Positions 23,194 through 36,200 of a stretch of 64,000 nucleotides of DNA are shown in pieces. Within the stretch, counting starts at the first letter, position 1. Each line of letters opens with the position of its first letter. This stretch comes from Pontederia crassipes. Lineage: Eukaryota; Streptophyta; Magnoliopsida; Commelinales; Pontederiaceae. Below the pieces are notes generated by a model, which made no database searches, was not told where the DNA came from, and worked only from the letters and a program-made list of their open reading frames with translations. Location of the stretch: positions 75,180,077-75,244,076 of the forward strand of contig CM060194.1 in the NCBI GenBank assembly GCA_030549335.1, given 5' to 3'. The position numbers and the translations under genes were made by a program.

Positions 23194-25964
23194 GGATCAA
23201 ATAATGTCATTATTAACATTTTGTTGCACCCATAAAATAAAAAAGTGAGTTTTTTGAATTCTTAGTAGTAGTAGGAACATCTTTGTTCTGCATCATTTTG
23301 TTTCTACGTCAAAAATAAAATTTTTGTTTGCCAAACGGGCCAATATGACCAATGCCTACTTACCACTTGGTTCCAGCTAAGTATCACCTGATAAATTGCT
23401 TTCGATGTAATATCACCCTTAATAATCTTTGTTTAATGACTAAGCAAGTCATAAATGGTCATATTTTTAAAATTCTCTGCTTGTGTTTGGGTTCGGGACA
23501 CTTGGTTCTCATGATGTTTTTCCCCTAAAAATTAAAAAATCTTTAGCCACGATTGAGAAGAGCTAACAAAGTATCCTACTTAGGAGTCTTTGGAAGAGTG
23601 AAAGGCTAGAGAAGCATTTTCGGTGACCACATATATCAAAAGCCTAACATCTCATAACGATTTTGATTCTAACTTTAATAATAACAATTATAAGTAAAAA
23701 TTAAACTATATGAAACATATTATATCATTCTTAAAAATTAATCAATTCAATTCACACTAAGTTTAAAATGCAAAAGACATTTACAAATTCTAAACTCATT
23801 TGTGATTTAGCACCATCATGAACATTAGTCATTGTAGACATAATAATTCTTACTTAATAAAATTAATCATATGCAAAATTCAAATGCAAATGAGATAATT
23901 CTTACATAAGTTTCTACGTTCCATATGAAAGGTATTGGCAATGACAATAAAATTTATAACATGTTAAATAATGTATAAGTAATGGACAATGATTAATACA
24001 AGTAGAATCGATGCAATAATATCAATGTCCGATAATGAATAAGAATGATGATTAATAATTAATTTTACATTCAATATGAAAGGTAAAAATAATTATCATA
24101 AATTTATAATATGATAATTCATGTATAAACAATTATAATGGTTGATACAAATAGAATTAATATGATAATATCGATATTCAATCATCAATATGATTATTTT
24201 AGGTCAGTAATAAATATCAATACAATCAATATGATAATAATATCAATGCTTTACCTTTTTAACAATATGATGCTTTGGATCAATAACAATTATACTTTGC
24301 TTTATAATTCAATATGTCACAGTATTCATTTTAAATATAATATTTTGTTTGAGAATAGCTTTCAGCACTATCTATCTTTATTTTGTTTGAGAATAGCTTT
24401 CAGCACTATCTATCTGTGATGTGTTGTCTTAAGATGTTTTTTTAATTAATTTAAGAAATGTCAATGTAGTAATTTACAATGATGGATCAAACAACATCCT
24501 TTTAAGAAAGGATTGCAACCTTTTGGTGGTTTTATTTTTGTTGCATGGGAGGGAGATGACTTGTACAACATGAATAATAATTTGAACACTTGCAATGCCA
24601 TTCTCTCCTCATGCATCTAGTCTACATGCCCATCCAATATAATATAATATAATGGTGATATATTTTTACAATCAATACATTTGGAAATTCCAAGCTTTCA
24701 ACTTTTATTTAATTAATCTATTTGATTGACTTTGAATTTCAATTATAAAAAAATCATGGTGTAATATCATCAATGTGAAATAGAATTATAATAAGATCAA
24801 ATAAGTTTGCATATTTAGAATTTTTTGGCACATCAAGAGGTCAAAATTTTCCACTAAGATCAATAACAATTAATTGAGACGAGCATGGTCATCAATGTCG
24901 ATTTATGAACAAGAAGCAACAATATTGATAACATGATTCACACAAAACTCAATCCACGTCAACAATATCGGAGGAACCATCATCAAATCATGGACATCAT
25001 CATTGTTTGTGATTGTTGATCATGTGTATCATGATGGAGATAAGTGTGACATGCTTGGCGCGATGATGCTTGCCACGATTGCACAAGGTGCGACAAGCTA
25101 GTGATGGTTGCACACATGGTAAGGTGGTGTTTAGTGCGACATTCACAAGCTAGCCATGACCACATAGGGTGTGACGAGGTTAGGTGCGACTTTGCACATG
25201 GTGCAACACTGCAGGCGCAACAATGTTTGTCGCGACCAAGCATGGTACAATAACATTTTGTCCCATCCATGTATGATGTGATGATGCTTCTCAAGACCAT
25301 GCATGATTTGGAGGGAGCATGGAATCTAAGGACGGACGGACCTAATGTAATGTTATTACAATACTTATTCAAGGATCCATTGAAATTCATATCTTGGTTT
25401 CATTTGCTTTTGTTTTCTTCTCCTAAATCCTTCTTCGATCCGCTTGTGCATTGTTGGTGCTCGATGTCACGTCAAAGAGAGGGAGAACTCGACAAAGAGA
25501 GTTCATGTGACCATATAGTAGAGAGATCACAAAGGAAAAAATTAGCCAATGGTTTATCCATACTTATATATGTTTGAAGAGTCGACGTATTAAGGATTAA
25601 TTTTGGTCCAACTATACTTTCTTTGAACGACAAGGATTGAGTTGTTGATTAAAACTCCTTGATTAGTTAGGTTCATATATATTAGGAGTCTTACATTAAA
25701 GTTCTATTCCATCATAGCTATTAGAGAACTAATTAGACTTTTTATTTTTTTAACTTTTAATGCCAATCCAATCCTTCTTTTTATTCAAGTCAGTCTCTTT
25801 GTCTCTTCAAATTACCTTTGTGTTGGATTGTTACATAAGGGTTTCAAGAATTATTTTTTCCATCTCATAAACAAATGAATTATTTCTTGATGTTTTTTTA
25901 ATTACAATAACATTGTTCTTTTCATTAGACCCTTATGTAAGTAATGCTTGTGGTCTTTATGGCC
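23194..25964. other. AT-rich intergenic DNA with short repeats
   Basis: No gene was recognised. A 38-bp unit occurs twice in tandem at 24341-24416 (TATTTTGTTTGAGAATAGCT start). At 25020-25260 the sequence turns GC-richer with irregular repeats of GTGCGAC/GCAC words, which opens a 135-residue minus-strand frame of no recognisable type. Confidence 0.45.
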
Positions 25965-26150
25965 TGTGTCTTGCACTACGGTGGTGCACTTTGATCCTTG
26001 CTAGAACAAAAGCTTCAACTAAATTTTCGTGATAGAAATTGTTGAAAAGATGATAAGTGTGTCTTGCACTATGGTGGTGCACTTTGATCCTTGCTAGAAC
26101 AAAAGCTTCAATTAAATTTTCATGATAGAAATTGTTGAAAAAATGATAAG
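25965..26150 (+). repeat. 93-bp tandem duplication
   Basis: Units 25965-26057 and 26058-26150 both begin TGTGTCTTGCACTA and end TGATAAG, differing at about four positions. No coding content was recognised. Confidence 0.9.
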
Positions 26151-26302
26151 TAGTTACACGGAGAAGATAAATTTACACTCATTCCAAACAAACCAATTTA
26201 TTTGCAGAGTAAATAGCTAGCTTTAGTAAACCCTAACAAATATATTAGAATCCACAATCTTAAAAGAAATTCTCAATCCAAAGCCCTCATCTACTAATTA
26301 AG

Positions 26303-26403
26303 TTAAAACTAAATTTAGACATATCCTTTATAGGGCCCGAGGATATGTCTAAATTTAGTTTATCCTCGGGCCCTATAAAGGATATGTCTAAATTTAGTTT
26401 TAA
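26303..26403. repeat. Perfect inverted repeat (hairpin), 41-bp arms, 19-bp loop
   Basis: The left arm 26303-26343 is the exact reverse complement of 26363-26403, including CTTTATAGGGCCCGAGGA. The 19-bp spacer itself repeats TATGTCTAAATTTAGTTT from the right arm. The structure is a palindrome with no mismatch by eye. It could be a foldback insertion, an inverted duplication or a small-RNA precursor. Confidence 0.9.
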
Positions 26404-27129
26404 TTTTGATCGAACAGACCCTTAGGATTCGGTCAACACTTGGTTAAACCTTTACACGTTTCGGGAGTGGGCATCTTGGATACTAGTAGAAGAATAGATC
26501 ATAGATCTGGCAAACACAACGGTCACTGCCTTTGGGATATTTGGAGAGATTGGCATCCATTTCAACAAAATCCAATCAATCTCCCGGGGAAGCATCATAA
26601 AAATTAATTACAGATGAGATCCTTCGTCTTCAGGCAGAATAAAGCTCAATTCTAATGGTCCATGTACTTGCCACAGAGGGTATGAGGATCACGTTTTGTT
26701 ATTAGAAGCTCTGATGGAACTTTGTGATCGAACCAAAAGTCTGGATCATATGAATTGGACTACAGGTGCTGCAAAATAAGGGATACAGTACTAATTCTCA
26801 AAGCTAATGGAAGTGGAGGCTCAAGCACATCATTGTCGATTGCAGCAGTTCATTAAGCCATTTTGATTGTCATTTTCAAATATATTTTTTGAACTTCAAG
26901 TTACGAGATCCTCGATTTAAATTCTGGCAACTCTCCCTTAAAGAAAAAGTTCAGCTAGAAGAAACTATGTGAAACGTGGTGTTAAAATGGACAGAGTACT
27001 TCGTAAATCACACTTTGTTTATTCCAAAACATCATAGAATGAGAATTCTCGTTCTCCATGGATGTCTCTTTCTTTTCATGGTATACGACGAATAAATTGA
27101 AATGTTGATCAGAAGAAAACTAAAATTCT

Positions 27130-27215
27130 CAACTGCCTCATGTTGGATTTGAACGTCGGTCACGTATAGGAGAATTGAAGTCTCCAGCCACACGAGCTAT
27201 GAGTTAAGTTGGTGA
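27130..27215 (-). other. Possible tRNA-derived relic
   Basis: On the minus strand TAGCTCGTGTGG resembles a pol III A box, GGAGACTTCAATTCTCC forms a 5-bp stem with a 7-base loop like an anticodon arm, and GTTCAAATCC resembles a B box. Acceptor and T stems do not pair well, so a working tRNA is unlikely. It overlaps the region just after the FHY stop codon. Confidence 0.25.
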
Positions 27216-27234
27216 CTGCTTTCCGATCAAGAAC

Positions 27235-30200
27235 TCAGACTCCTTTATGACAATTATTCAGCCGCAAAGAGTTCTTCAGATATGGTGAATGTTTGTATCC
27301 TGAATATATGGGAAAGTCAAGGGCCCTCTCTGCTATTCTCCCATCCTCTCTAATTCTCGCAATCAAACTCTCAAGTGAAGGAAAGTTAGCCTGCATGATA
27401 CAGATGAAAATATGTCAGATATATGTTAACTTCTTCACAATGATGTTCAGTTCTCATTTCAATTAAATCCATATTACCTCTGGCCTTATGTAACCGACTA
27501 TGACAAGGCGCAACTCTTCCCCATAGAAGTCATTGTCAAAATCGTGAAGCAGCCATGGTTCCTTTTCGGGATAGAATTCTTATTAGTAAACATGCAACCA
27601 ACTTTGCAAGCATCCTAAATGCCTATACTTACAATTGTTTTTTCAGTGTTATCGAAAAAAGGATTCCAACCAATGCTCATGACCATTTTGTAGACACCCT
27701 TGTTTGACAGTCCTGCCCAGCCGAAGTATACACCGCAAGTATAATCACAGAGTACTGAAGAAAAGTTTTCTGCTGGTAAGTTAGCTGCACGAAGGTTGAT
27801 ACACTGTTACAACCAATCAGCACAGTTTCACAAGGAATTAAAAGCTACAGCAGCATTGAAATTGCAAGCATTTGCAAGGAAGTTCCAAGGACAGGTTTCC
27901 ATGAACTAATAAATGTTTCTGACTGCTTGTCAAAGTAACGTGCAATGAATGTATATTATTCAACACTGACAGTTGAAATATTTTCCAGACGTACAATGCT
28001 GATAACAGCCTTTAGTTGTTTCCTTAACTTTGCTTTGTTACAAAAGGACAGAACAATTATTTTTTATTTTTATTTTGAGAGGAAAAAGGACATCTACCAG
28101 TCCATCCATGTATATATATATATATATCACTGAAAAAGAACATCATGTACATATGGAACGCTCCAGTGAGAGCGGTACAAAAGGGGGAGAACAGGTGCTA
28201 ATCAAAACCCCACTCTCGAAGAAGACAAAACATATAATGTACAATACCTCCTGACATCTCTCTCCACAAAAAATGACGCAGTTGCGTTGAAACATATGGC
28301 CTAGGCAACAACAACAACAAAGCCTTATCCCACTAGGTGGGGTCGGCTACATGGATGAGATTCGACAGGGTTTTACGCTGACTGTCGGGGCCTAACACAA
28401 CCCTCCTCCTTTATCCGGGCTTGGGACCGGCTATAAAACATAGGCGGAGTTGAAACATATGGCCTAGGCACCGACCAAAAAGATCGCCAAAGGAATGCTC
28501 CATCCATGTCTCTGTCTGTCGAGTCCCCTCGGAGCCTGCCAAAAGTCCACAACTGCCCGAGAGGCACTAGCCATACTGCTCATCCGGGACCAAACCTCTC
28601 TCGACACCGAGCATCCGAAGAATAAGTGAGAAAAAAATGTCTTCTCTTTTTTCATTATCTTTTTTCATTATCTTTTTTCATTTTTTTGAAACGATCTTTT
28701 TTTTTATAAGAAGAAAAGAATGGCTATCGGATTCTTGCACTAAAACTTTAAGCCCGTGAAAATGTACAGATGTTCGCCAAATACCAAAAGTAAATAAATA
28801 AATAAATGGGTATGGAAACCACTCAGAACAAAACTGTTCGACCCCACTCCCTGGTAAAAAAAGAGAGAAACTTATTTTCTTCTTTTCCTGCTTAGGCCTC
28901 CTGCTTCTCAGGAAGTCCGAAAAGTTTAAATTTTTCATTCCTTAAAGAATCCGAATACATTGAGCGTAACCGGGTGATTTTTTGTGGGGAGCGATGTCAC
29001 ATTGAGCGTATTGTACACCACACCTTCCTTCTTCGAGAGTGGGGTTTTGGATAGTTGATATACTTTTGTTTTTGCTCTGCTCTCACTTTGAGAGCTTACA
29101 CTTGTATATCATTTTCATCCCATAGTTATATATACACCGGATGACAATCACCTAACCTAGCGGTCATCCTTTTTTCCCTCAAAAAAAAAAAAAGAATCCG
29201 AATACATTGTCTGAAACTTTGAGATATGCCTGAGGTAGCTGGATAACTAATGCATATTTTTAAACCATGCAAACTTTCTGTTTAAATTTCAGCGAACCTG
29301 TTGGTATCCCAAGAACTTTTGACCCTCGGCCAAATCCTTTAATAACAGGTCCTCCAATGTACGTTGGTTCTATTGGTAAAGTACCTTCTATCCCTGTAAA
29401 CAATTAACAAAAAACCAATTAGACAAGATTTGATCAATCACATTTTTTTGAGCCAAAAATTCACACATATTGGCAAGCTTGTATTAGAATTTCAAGGGTT
29501 TACAGTCTTCAAAAGCTGGTAAGGCCCACTTTTCAGGATGCAGATCAAGCAGAGAATTGACCACCACATCAGCTGAAGAGTAAAGGCCAACTTGTTTTCG
29601 GATAGATGGCACAGCAACCACTTCCATTCCTGCAGCTTTGCCACCCATAACACCATGCCTGGCTCAAGAGAGAGATGTTTTCAGACTGGATTCAGAATAA
29701 AAAGAGTATCATGCACTGAACTACCTAGTAATGCATACCCTCAAAAGAAAAAAAACTTCCCTACTAATGCAAAAACACCTACAAGACTGTAAGCTCAGTA
29801 ATCTCAATTGTGTAAATGAGTATACACTTTGGTTTGAAAGATCTGTCTGCCTCAAAAGATTTTAGAATATATGTACTGAACGTCTCTGGTTCTTTTACTA
29901 GTAAAATTAGAGTTTTTCTTCCAAAAAGAAATCAGTCTGAAAGAAAATACTTGCATACATATTGAGGTTTGACAAGTTACACTTGAGTTGATATTAAAAC
30001 CAATTCAGAAGCAACTACAGCAATTATTATTTAATCAGCTCAATGCTTGGTCAGAGAAGCTGCTCTCTCGCACACAAGGCATAATAGTATAGATATCAAT
30101 CTACTTCAGTTGACGGGTCATACCATATTGATGGCTTGTATTTTATACCTATTTTAACATGAAAAAAGCGCCACATTTTCTCTGATAATGAATTAAAACA

Positions 30201-33200
30201 TTTCGCACTATATACATTTATCCGCTTTTTTTGACAGTCCAAGCCATCCGATCACTTTTCAGACTATATTTGCATATTTCCCCTTTGCCTGCTTATAATT
30301 CCCTTATTTGTCGCATAGGTATAGATGGCCCCCATCAGATGATTAGCAAGGCAAGCGGACGTGGCAAAAAGGGGGAGCACGTGTCCCGGGGCTTTTCCCG
30401 GGGCACGTCGAGTTATCTTACTTCATATATTTTCCCTTTTTCAACTCACTTTTGTACTTAATTTATTTTTCAAGTTTGATAGTGACAGTTTTGTAATTCT
30501 GCACTCCAGAAAAGTGCACCACCTAACTTGTCCTCCACATCACACGTCGCATATCTACCACCCGAATCCGCGATATAGTAGGGGAGACCCGCTAGTGCTC
30601 TCCTAAAGCGTTGTAATCATTCCTATTTACTCAACAAAGATTTCAAACTTCCCAAAATTTAGCATTGTGCCTCGAGCGTGGGGTGGCAACCCACAAGAGC
30701 ATCCCAAAGCGTCTCAAGCAATCGAGTGTTACGCCGAGGTACCCGTTTGTTCACAAACGCCTTCACCGAAGAAGCGTCCGTTTGAGACCGAGCGTCCCAA
30801 AAACTGTGGCATTCGAAAAGTGGCATAAGCAAGCTTCCGCAAAGCGCTAAAAAAAGCTTGCCTAAACGTTGGGCACGTCTAGGCATCGCACGAGTCGGTC
30901 GAGTGAAAAACGACCCCGTGACAAGTGGTATCAGAGTAACTTTTCTAGGACCGCTCAAATTGGCGTTCGACAATCAAGAAGAAATGACGTCGAACTCGGA
31001 GATGACGAATGAACCCGTCGCACCGGAGAAGGGCCGCCAGGAGCGAGGGCGCGCCCGCTCGAAGGACGTCATGACCGCCTTCGAGCAACGCCTCAGCCAG
31101 TTCCAATTGGACATGGGCGAAATGCAAAACCAACTCGCAACGCGGGAGTTGGAGAAGACAATGGATCTCGCAATGGTGCGAGACGAGATGGCGTCATTGT
31201 ATACACGGCTCGAGTCCATGGAGGCGACGATCATGGACATGCGGGAGACCTTGGACAATAGTCTCTCAAACATGTGGTTCGAGATGGAGCAAGAGTTCAA
31301 GACCATTCGGGAAGAGCTCAAGCGACGCTACGAAGATGGGCGACGTCCCGAGACGTCCGCCCCGCATGAGGCAAGAATCGATGTGCCAAAGCCGAGGTCC
31401 TACAAAGGCGAGCGGTTGGCAAAGGAGATCAATGACTTCCTGTGGAACGTCCGAAGGTACATGAAGGCCTTGGACGTGACTTCCGAAGCGAGGATGGTGA
31501 AGACCGCATCCTTCTACTTGCAAGATGCGGCGAGTCTATGGTGGCGGTGTCATTGCGACGACGTGGAGCGTGGCAACGTCGATCCCATTGAGAGGTGGGA
31601 CGACTTCAAGAGGCAGCTTACCAACTACTTCTGCCCTACCAAGTCGGGATTGGAGGACAAGATTGCGTTGTTCAACATTTGCCAGAAGGGCACGTTGAAG
31701 GAGTACGTGAAAGAATTCACCGAGCTCCGCCTGCAAAACTCCCAGGCAAACGAAGACACGTTGCTGGCGGTCTTCATGAAGGGTTTGAAACCATAGGCTA
31801 GGACGGAGTTGGAGCGACGAGATTGCCCCAACCTCCGCTCGCTAGTCGCCGCTGCCGAGTCGCTCGTGGAGTATGCCAAAATGAGCACTCCACCACCAAA
31901 GCCCTCAGGCAAGGGCAATGGTGGGGGAGAGAAGCCAAAGTCGCAAGGAGGCAAGTCACACTATCAAGACAAAGGAAAGGGACACCAGGACAGGAGGCCC
32001 AACAATGATCGATTCAAGAGGGACGAAAAGCCGCTAAGCCATGTTACATTTGCAAGGGTCCACATTGGACAAGTGATTGTCAGTAGAAAGTGACAGTCAA
32101 CGTCATGTACTACCCCGACGAGAAGGAGGAGGAAGCGTATCTCAGTTCGATGCACGTCCTCAACGCCATCAACCCCTCGAAGGGTCCTTCATCGGCTGCT
32201 CGACTTTATGTGGATATCGAGTTGAACGGGCAAGTCTTCAACGCCCTCATTGACACGGAAGCATCGGAGTTGTCCGTGTCAGAAGTGGCCGCCAAGAAGC
32301 TGAAGCTGCCACTACAGAAGACTAACGCAAAGTTCAAGACGGTGAACGCGAAGTCTATCTTGACCACAGGAATTTCTCCTAAAGTGAAGGTTCGCATCGG
32401 CAAGTGGTCGGGAAGCTTCGACGTGACGGTGGTACCAGTGGATGACTACGAAGTGATAGCAGACATCTCTTTTCTGCGACACATTGCTGCATGTGTCATC
32501 CCGCTCACCAATTCAATGGTCATTTTCAACCCCAAGGGACCCTACAACGTTTCCGTGAGGTCAAGCGGAGATTTGAAGCAGAAGACCCTCTCTGCTATGC
32601 AAGTGGCGAAGGGGTTGCGTAAACAGGAGCACACCTTCCTGGCGACCATCATCTTGGAAGATCCGGGGCCCTCCACTCCAACACCTCCCAAAGTTCTTGA
32701 AACCCTTGAGGACTTTGCGGACGTCATGCCCCCGGAGCTCCCAAAGCGGTTGCCTCCGAAGCGTGAAGTGGACCATGTCATCGACTTGGTCCCAGGATCG
32801 AAAGCCCCGCATGGAGTCCCCTATCGACTAGCCCCTCCGGAACTCGCAGAACTTCATAAGCAACTCATCGAACTATTGGATGCAGGATATGTTCGGCCCT
32901 CGAAGTCTCCATATGGCGCCCCGGTACTCTTTCAGAAGAAGCATGATGATTCCCTCCGGATGTGCATCGACTACCGGGCGCTCAACAAGCTTATAGTGAA
33001 GAACAAGTACCTCATCCCCTTGGTAGCGAACTTGTTCAACCAACTTGGCGGTGCAAGATGGTTTATCAAGTTGGATCTTCGTTCGGACTACTAGCAAGTC
33101 TGAATCGCGGAAGATGATGTGCAGAAAATGGCATGCGTCACAAAATACGGCTCCTATGAATTCCTCGTGATGCCTTTCGACCTCACCAACGCCCCGGCGA

Positions 33201-36200
33201 CCTTCTGCACGCTCGTGAACAAGATATTGCAACCATTCCTTGACAAGTTCGTGGTTGTCTACCTCGACGACATTATGATCTACAGCCGCACTTTAGAGGA
33301 ACATATCGAGCACATTCGGCAAGTGTTCGAGGTGTTGTGACAGAACGAGCTCTACATCAAGCGGGAGAAGTGTGCCTTCGTTCAACCGGAAGTGCACTTC
33401 TTGGGACAATGTCGTCAGAAATGGAAAGCTGAAGATGGATGGCGCGAAAATTCGGGCCATCGTGGAGTGGGAGCCGCCCAAGCGGGTTCCCGACATGCGT
33501 TCGTTCCTTGGCCTGACGAACTACTATAGGCGCTTCGTCAAGTGGTATTCACATGTGACGACCCCTTTGACGAATCTCCTCCGGAAGAATGTGAAATGGG
33601 AGTGGATGCCAACATGATAGGAAGCACACCCTCAAGAGGGTCATGACGGAAGAACCGGTGCTCGCCCTGCCAGACCACACTAAGCCTTACGAGGTACAGA
33701 CAAATGCTTCTGACTATACTATCGGAGGAGTTCTTATGAAGGAGGGGCATCCCGTCGCTTTCGAGAGTCGCAAACTCAACGACACGGAGTGATGCTACGC
33801 CGTTCAGGAGAAGGATATGACCGCGGTGATCCATTGCCTTAGAACATGACGGCACTACCTTCTTGGGTCGCGATTTCACATCAAGACGAACAATGTCGCG
33901 ACAAGTTACTTCGAGACGCAGAAGAAGCTCTCGCCGAAGCAAGCAAGATGGCAAAATTTTATGGCGGAGTTCGACTACATCCTGGAGCACAAGCCCGGCA
34001 AGACAAATGTCGTTGCCGACGCCCTCAGCCGACACACGGAATTGGCGGCCATGAGCTCTTAGACCGACATGATCGAGAGGATCAAGAAAGGATTGGAGTC
34101 AGATCCCACGGCGAAGAACCTATTCGAGCAAGCAAAGGAGGAAAAGACACGCCGCTTTTGGGTGGAAGATGGGCTGATCATCACCAAGGAACGCCATCAT
34201 GCAAGAGTGTCACGACTCAAAGTGAGCGGGACATTCGGGCATCCGCCGCACTTTGGCACTCATCAAAGACAACTACTCCTGTCCAAAGATGGAGGATGAT
34301 GTTGAAGCTTTCGTGAAGACATGCTTTGTTTGCTAGCAAGACAAGAACCTCAATCAAGCGCTCGGCGGACTTCTGGAACTCCTACTTATCCCACAGCGTC
34401 CATGGAAAGATGTCTCCATGAACTTCATCACGGGCCTGCCCAAGTCTGAAGGGTACCATCATGGTGGTCGTCGATCGGTTCTCCAAGTATACCATTTTCG
34501 CCATCCGCTCCGCAAGTTGTCTTGCTACTGAAGCGGCGGAGTTATTCTTGAAGCATGAAGTGAAGTATTGGGGCCTACCGCAAAGCATCGTCAGCGATCG
34601 GGATGGACGATTCGTTGGCAACTTCTGGAAGAAATTGTTCAAGATGATGGACTCCAACCTGCATTTCTCGACATCACTTCATCCTCAAATCGACGGCCAA
34701 ACTGAGAGGGTGAACTGTATCTTGGAAATCTACTTGCGACACTATGTGAGTGCCAATCAGAAGGATTGGGCGAAGCTACTTGACATCGCACAATTTTCCT
34801 ACAACCTACAACGAAGCGAGTCGACCAATCGAAGTTCCTTCGAGATAGTGATGGGGCAACAACCTCTCACGCCCCAGACCGTCACCACTTCTTATGGTGG
34901 TAAAGTCTCCGACGCTCACCGTATGGCGAGAGAATGACATGAGCAGAACGACATGGCTAGAGCATGTTTGCATGAGGCGTCGAAGCGCATGAAGAAGTGA
35001 GCAGACACCATCAGACAGGAAGTCAACTTTGAAGTCGGAGACTTGGTCCAGGTGAAGCTGGTCCAACATCTTCGGCAAAGTGGGAAGAACCTGCACAAGG
35101 GCCTCGTTAGGCATTACGAGGGCCCGTTCAAGATCCTGAAGAAGGTAGGCAAGGTGGCCTACAAGTTGGAGCTCCCGCCTCAGATGCAACAACACCCCGT
35201 CTTCCATGTCAGTCTGCTCAAGCCTTTTGTTGAAGACCCTGAAGATCCCGAGCGTGGGGTTTCAGACCGTGTCCCGCCGGCCATCTGTCAGCAGTCCACT
35301 GATCAAGTTGAAGTACTCGCCGTCCGCACGAAGAATCGGAAGGAGTATCTTGTTCGATGGAGCGGAAGACCGGACGCCGACACAAGTTGGGAGACAGCCG
35401 AAGACTTGTGACAGTTCAAGCATAAGATTGAAGAATTTCAAACTGCAGCTCCAGGGACATCGCTGACTTGAGTGGGGGAGAATGTCCCGGGGGCTTTTCC
35501 CGGGGCACGTCGAGTTATCTTACTTCATGTATTTTCCCTTTTTCAACCCACTTTTGTACTTAATTCATTTTTCAAGTGTGATAGTGGCAGTTTTATAATT
35601 CTGCACTCCAGAAAAGTGCACCCCCTAGCTTGTCCTCCACATCACACATCGCATATCTACCACCCGAATCTGCGGTATAGTAGGGAAGACCCGCTAGTGC
35701 TCCCCCGAAGCGTTGTAATCATTCATATTTACTCAACAAAGATTTCAAGCTTCCCAAAATCTAGCATTATGCCTCGAACGTGGAGTGGCAACCCACAAGA
35801 GCGTCCTAAAGCGTCCCAAACAATCGAGCGTTACTCCGAGGTACCCGTTTGTTCACAAACGCCTCCACTGAAAAAGTGTCCGCTTGGGACCGAGCGTCCC
35901 AAAAACTGTGGCATTCGAAAAGTGGCATAAGCAAGTTTCCGCAAAGCACTCATAAGAGTTTGCCTAGACGTTGGGCACGTCTAGGCGCCGCACGGGTCGG
36001 TCAAGCAAAAAATGATCCCGTGATGCGCAGACCAATCTGGACCACAAGACAGCTGGCACCATCTATATACACAGTCTGACGAGATCACAAGGAATCGAGA
36101 GGACAAATCCTCATATGAACACATGTCGAAGATCAAACGATTGAAAGGATTAGTGAAGACAGGTGGCGAAGTTCGAAAAAGGAAAACCAGAGGAAAGAGG

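Larger units (their letters stand above)
30382..36025 (+). mobile_element. Degenerate Ty3/gypsy chromovirus inside FHY intron 5
   Basis: A full-length LTR retrotransposon on the plus strand, antisense to FHY. It has LTRs of about 542 bp, a PBS, gag, protease, reverse transcriptase, RNase H, integrase with a C-terminal chromodomain, a PPT and a 3' LTR. Stops and frameshifts break every coding part. The LTRs differ at many sites (roughly 15-20 in the first 270 bp by eye), so the insertion is old. The five bases before the 5' LTR (GCACG) do not match those after the 3' LTR, so no target-site duplication remains. Confidence 0.93.

Noticed and set aside
21977..23342. GGCCCCATTTGG near 21977 and CCAAACGGGCC near 23340 as ends of one transposon carrying the S1-like gene
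   Set aside because: Similarity beyond the first dozen bases is weak and no target-site duplication of a standard length was seen.
24983..25390. 135-residue minus-strand open frame rich in Cys/His/Ser
   Set aside because: It comes from irregular short repeats (GTGCGAC/CACATGG words), not from a protein-like sequence.
27130..27215. A working tRNA gene
   Set aside because: Only A- and B-box-like words and one stem are present; acceptor and T stems do not pair.
28678..28938. 86-residue minus-strand open frame
   Set aside because: Intronic AT-rich sequence of FHY with no domain and no splice signals in phase.
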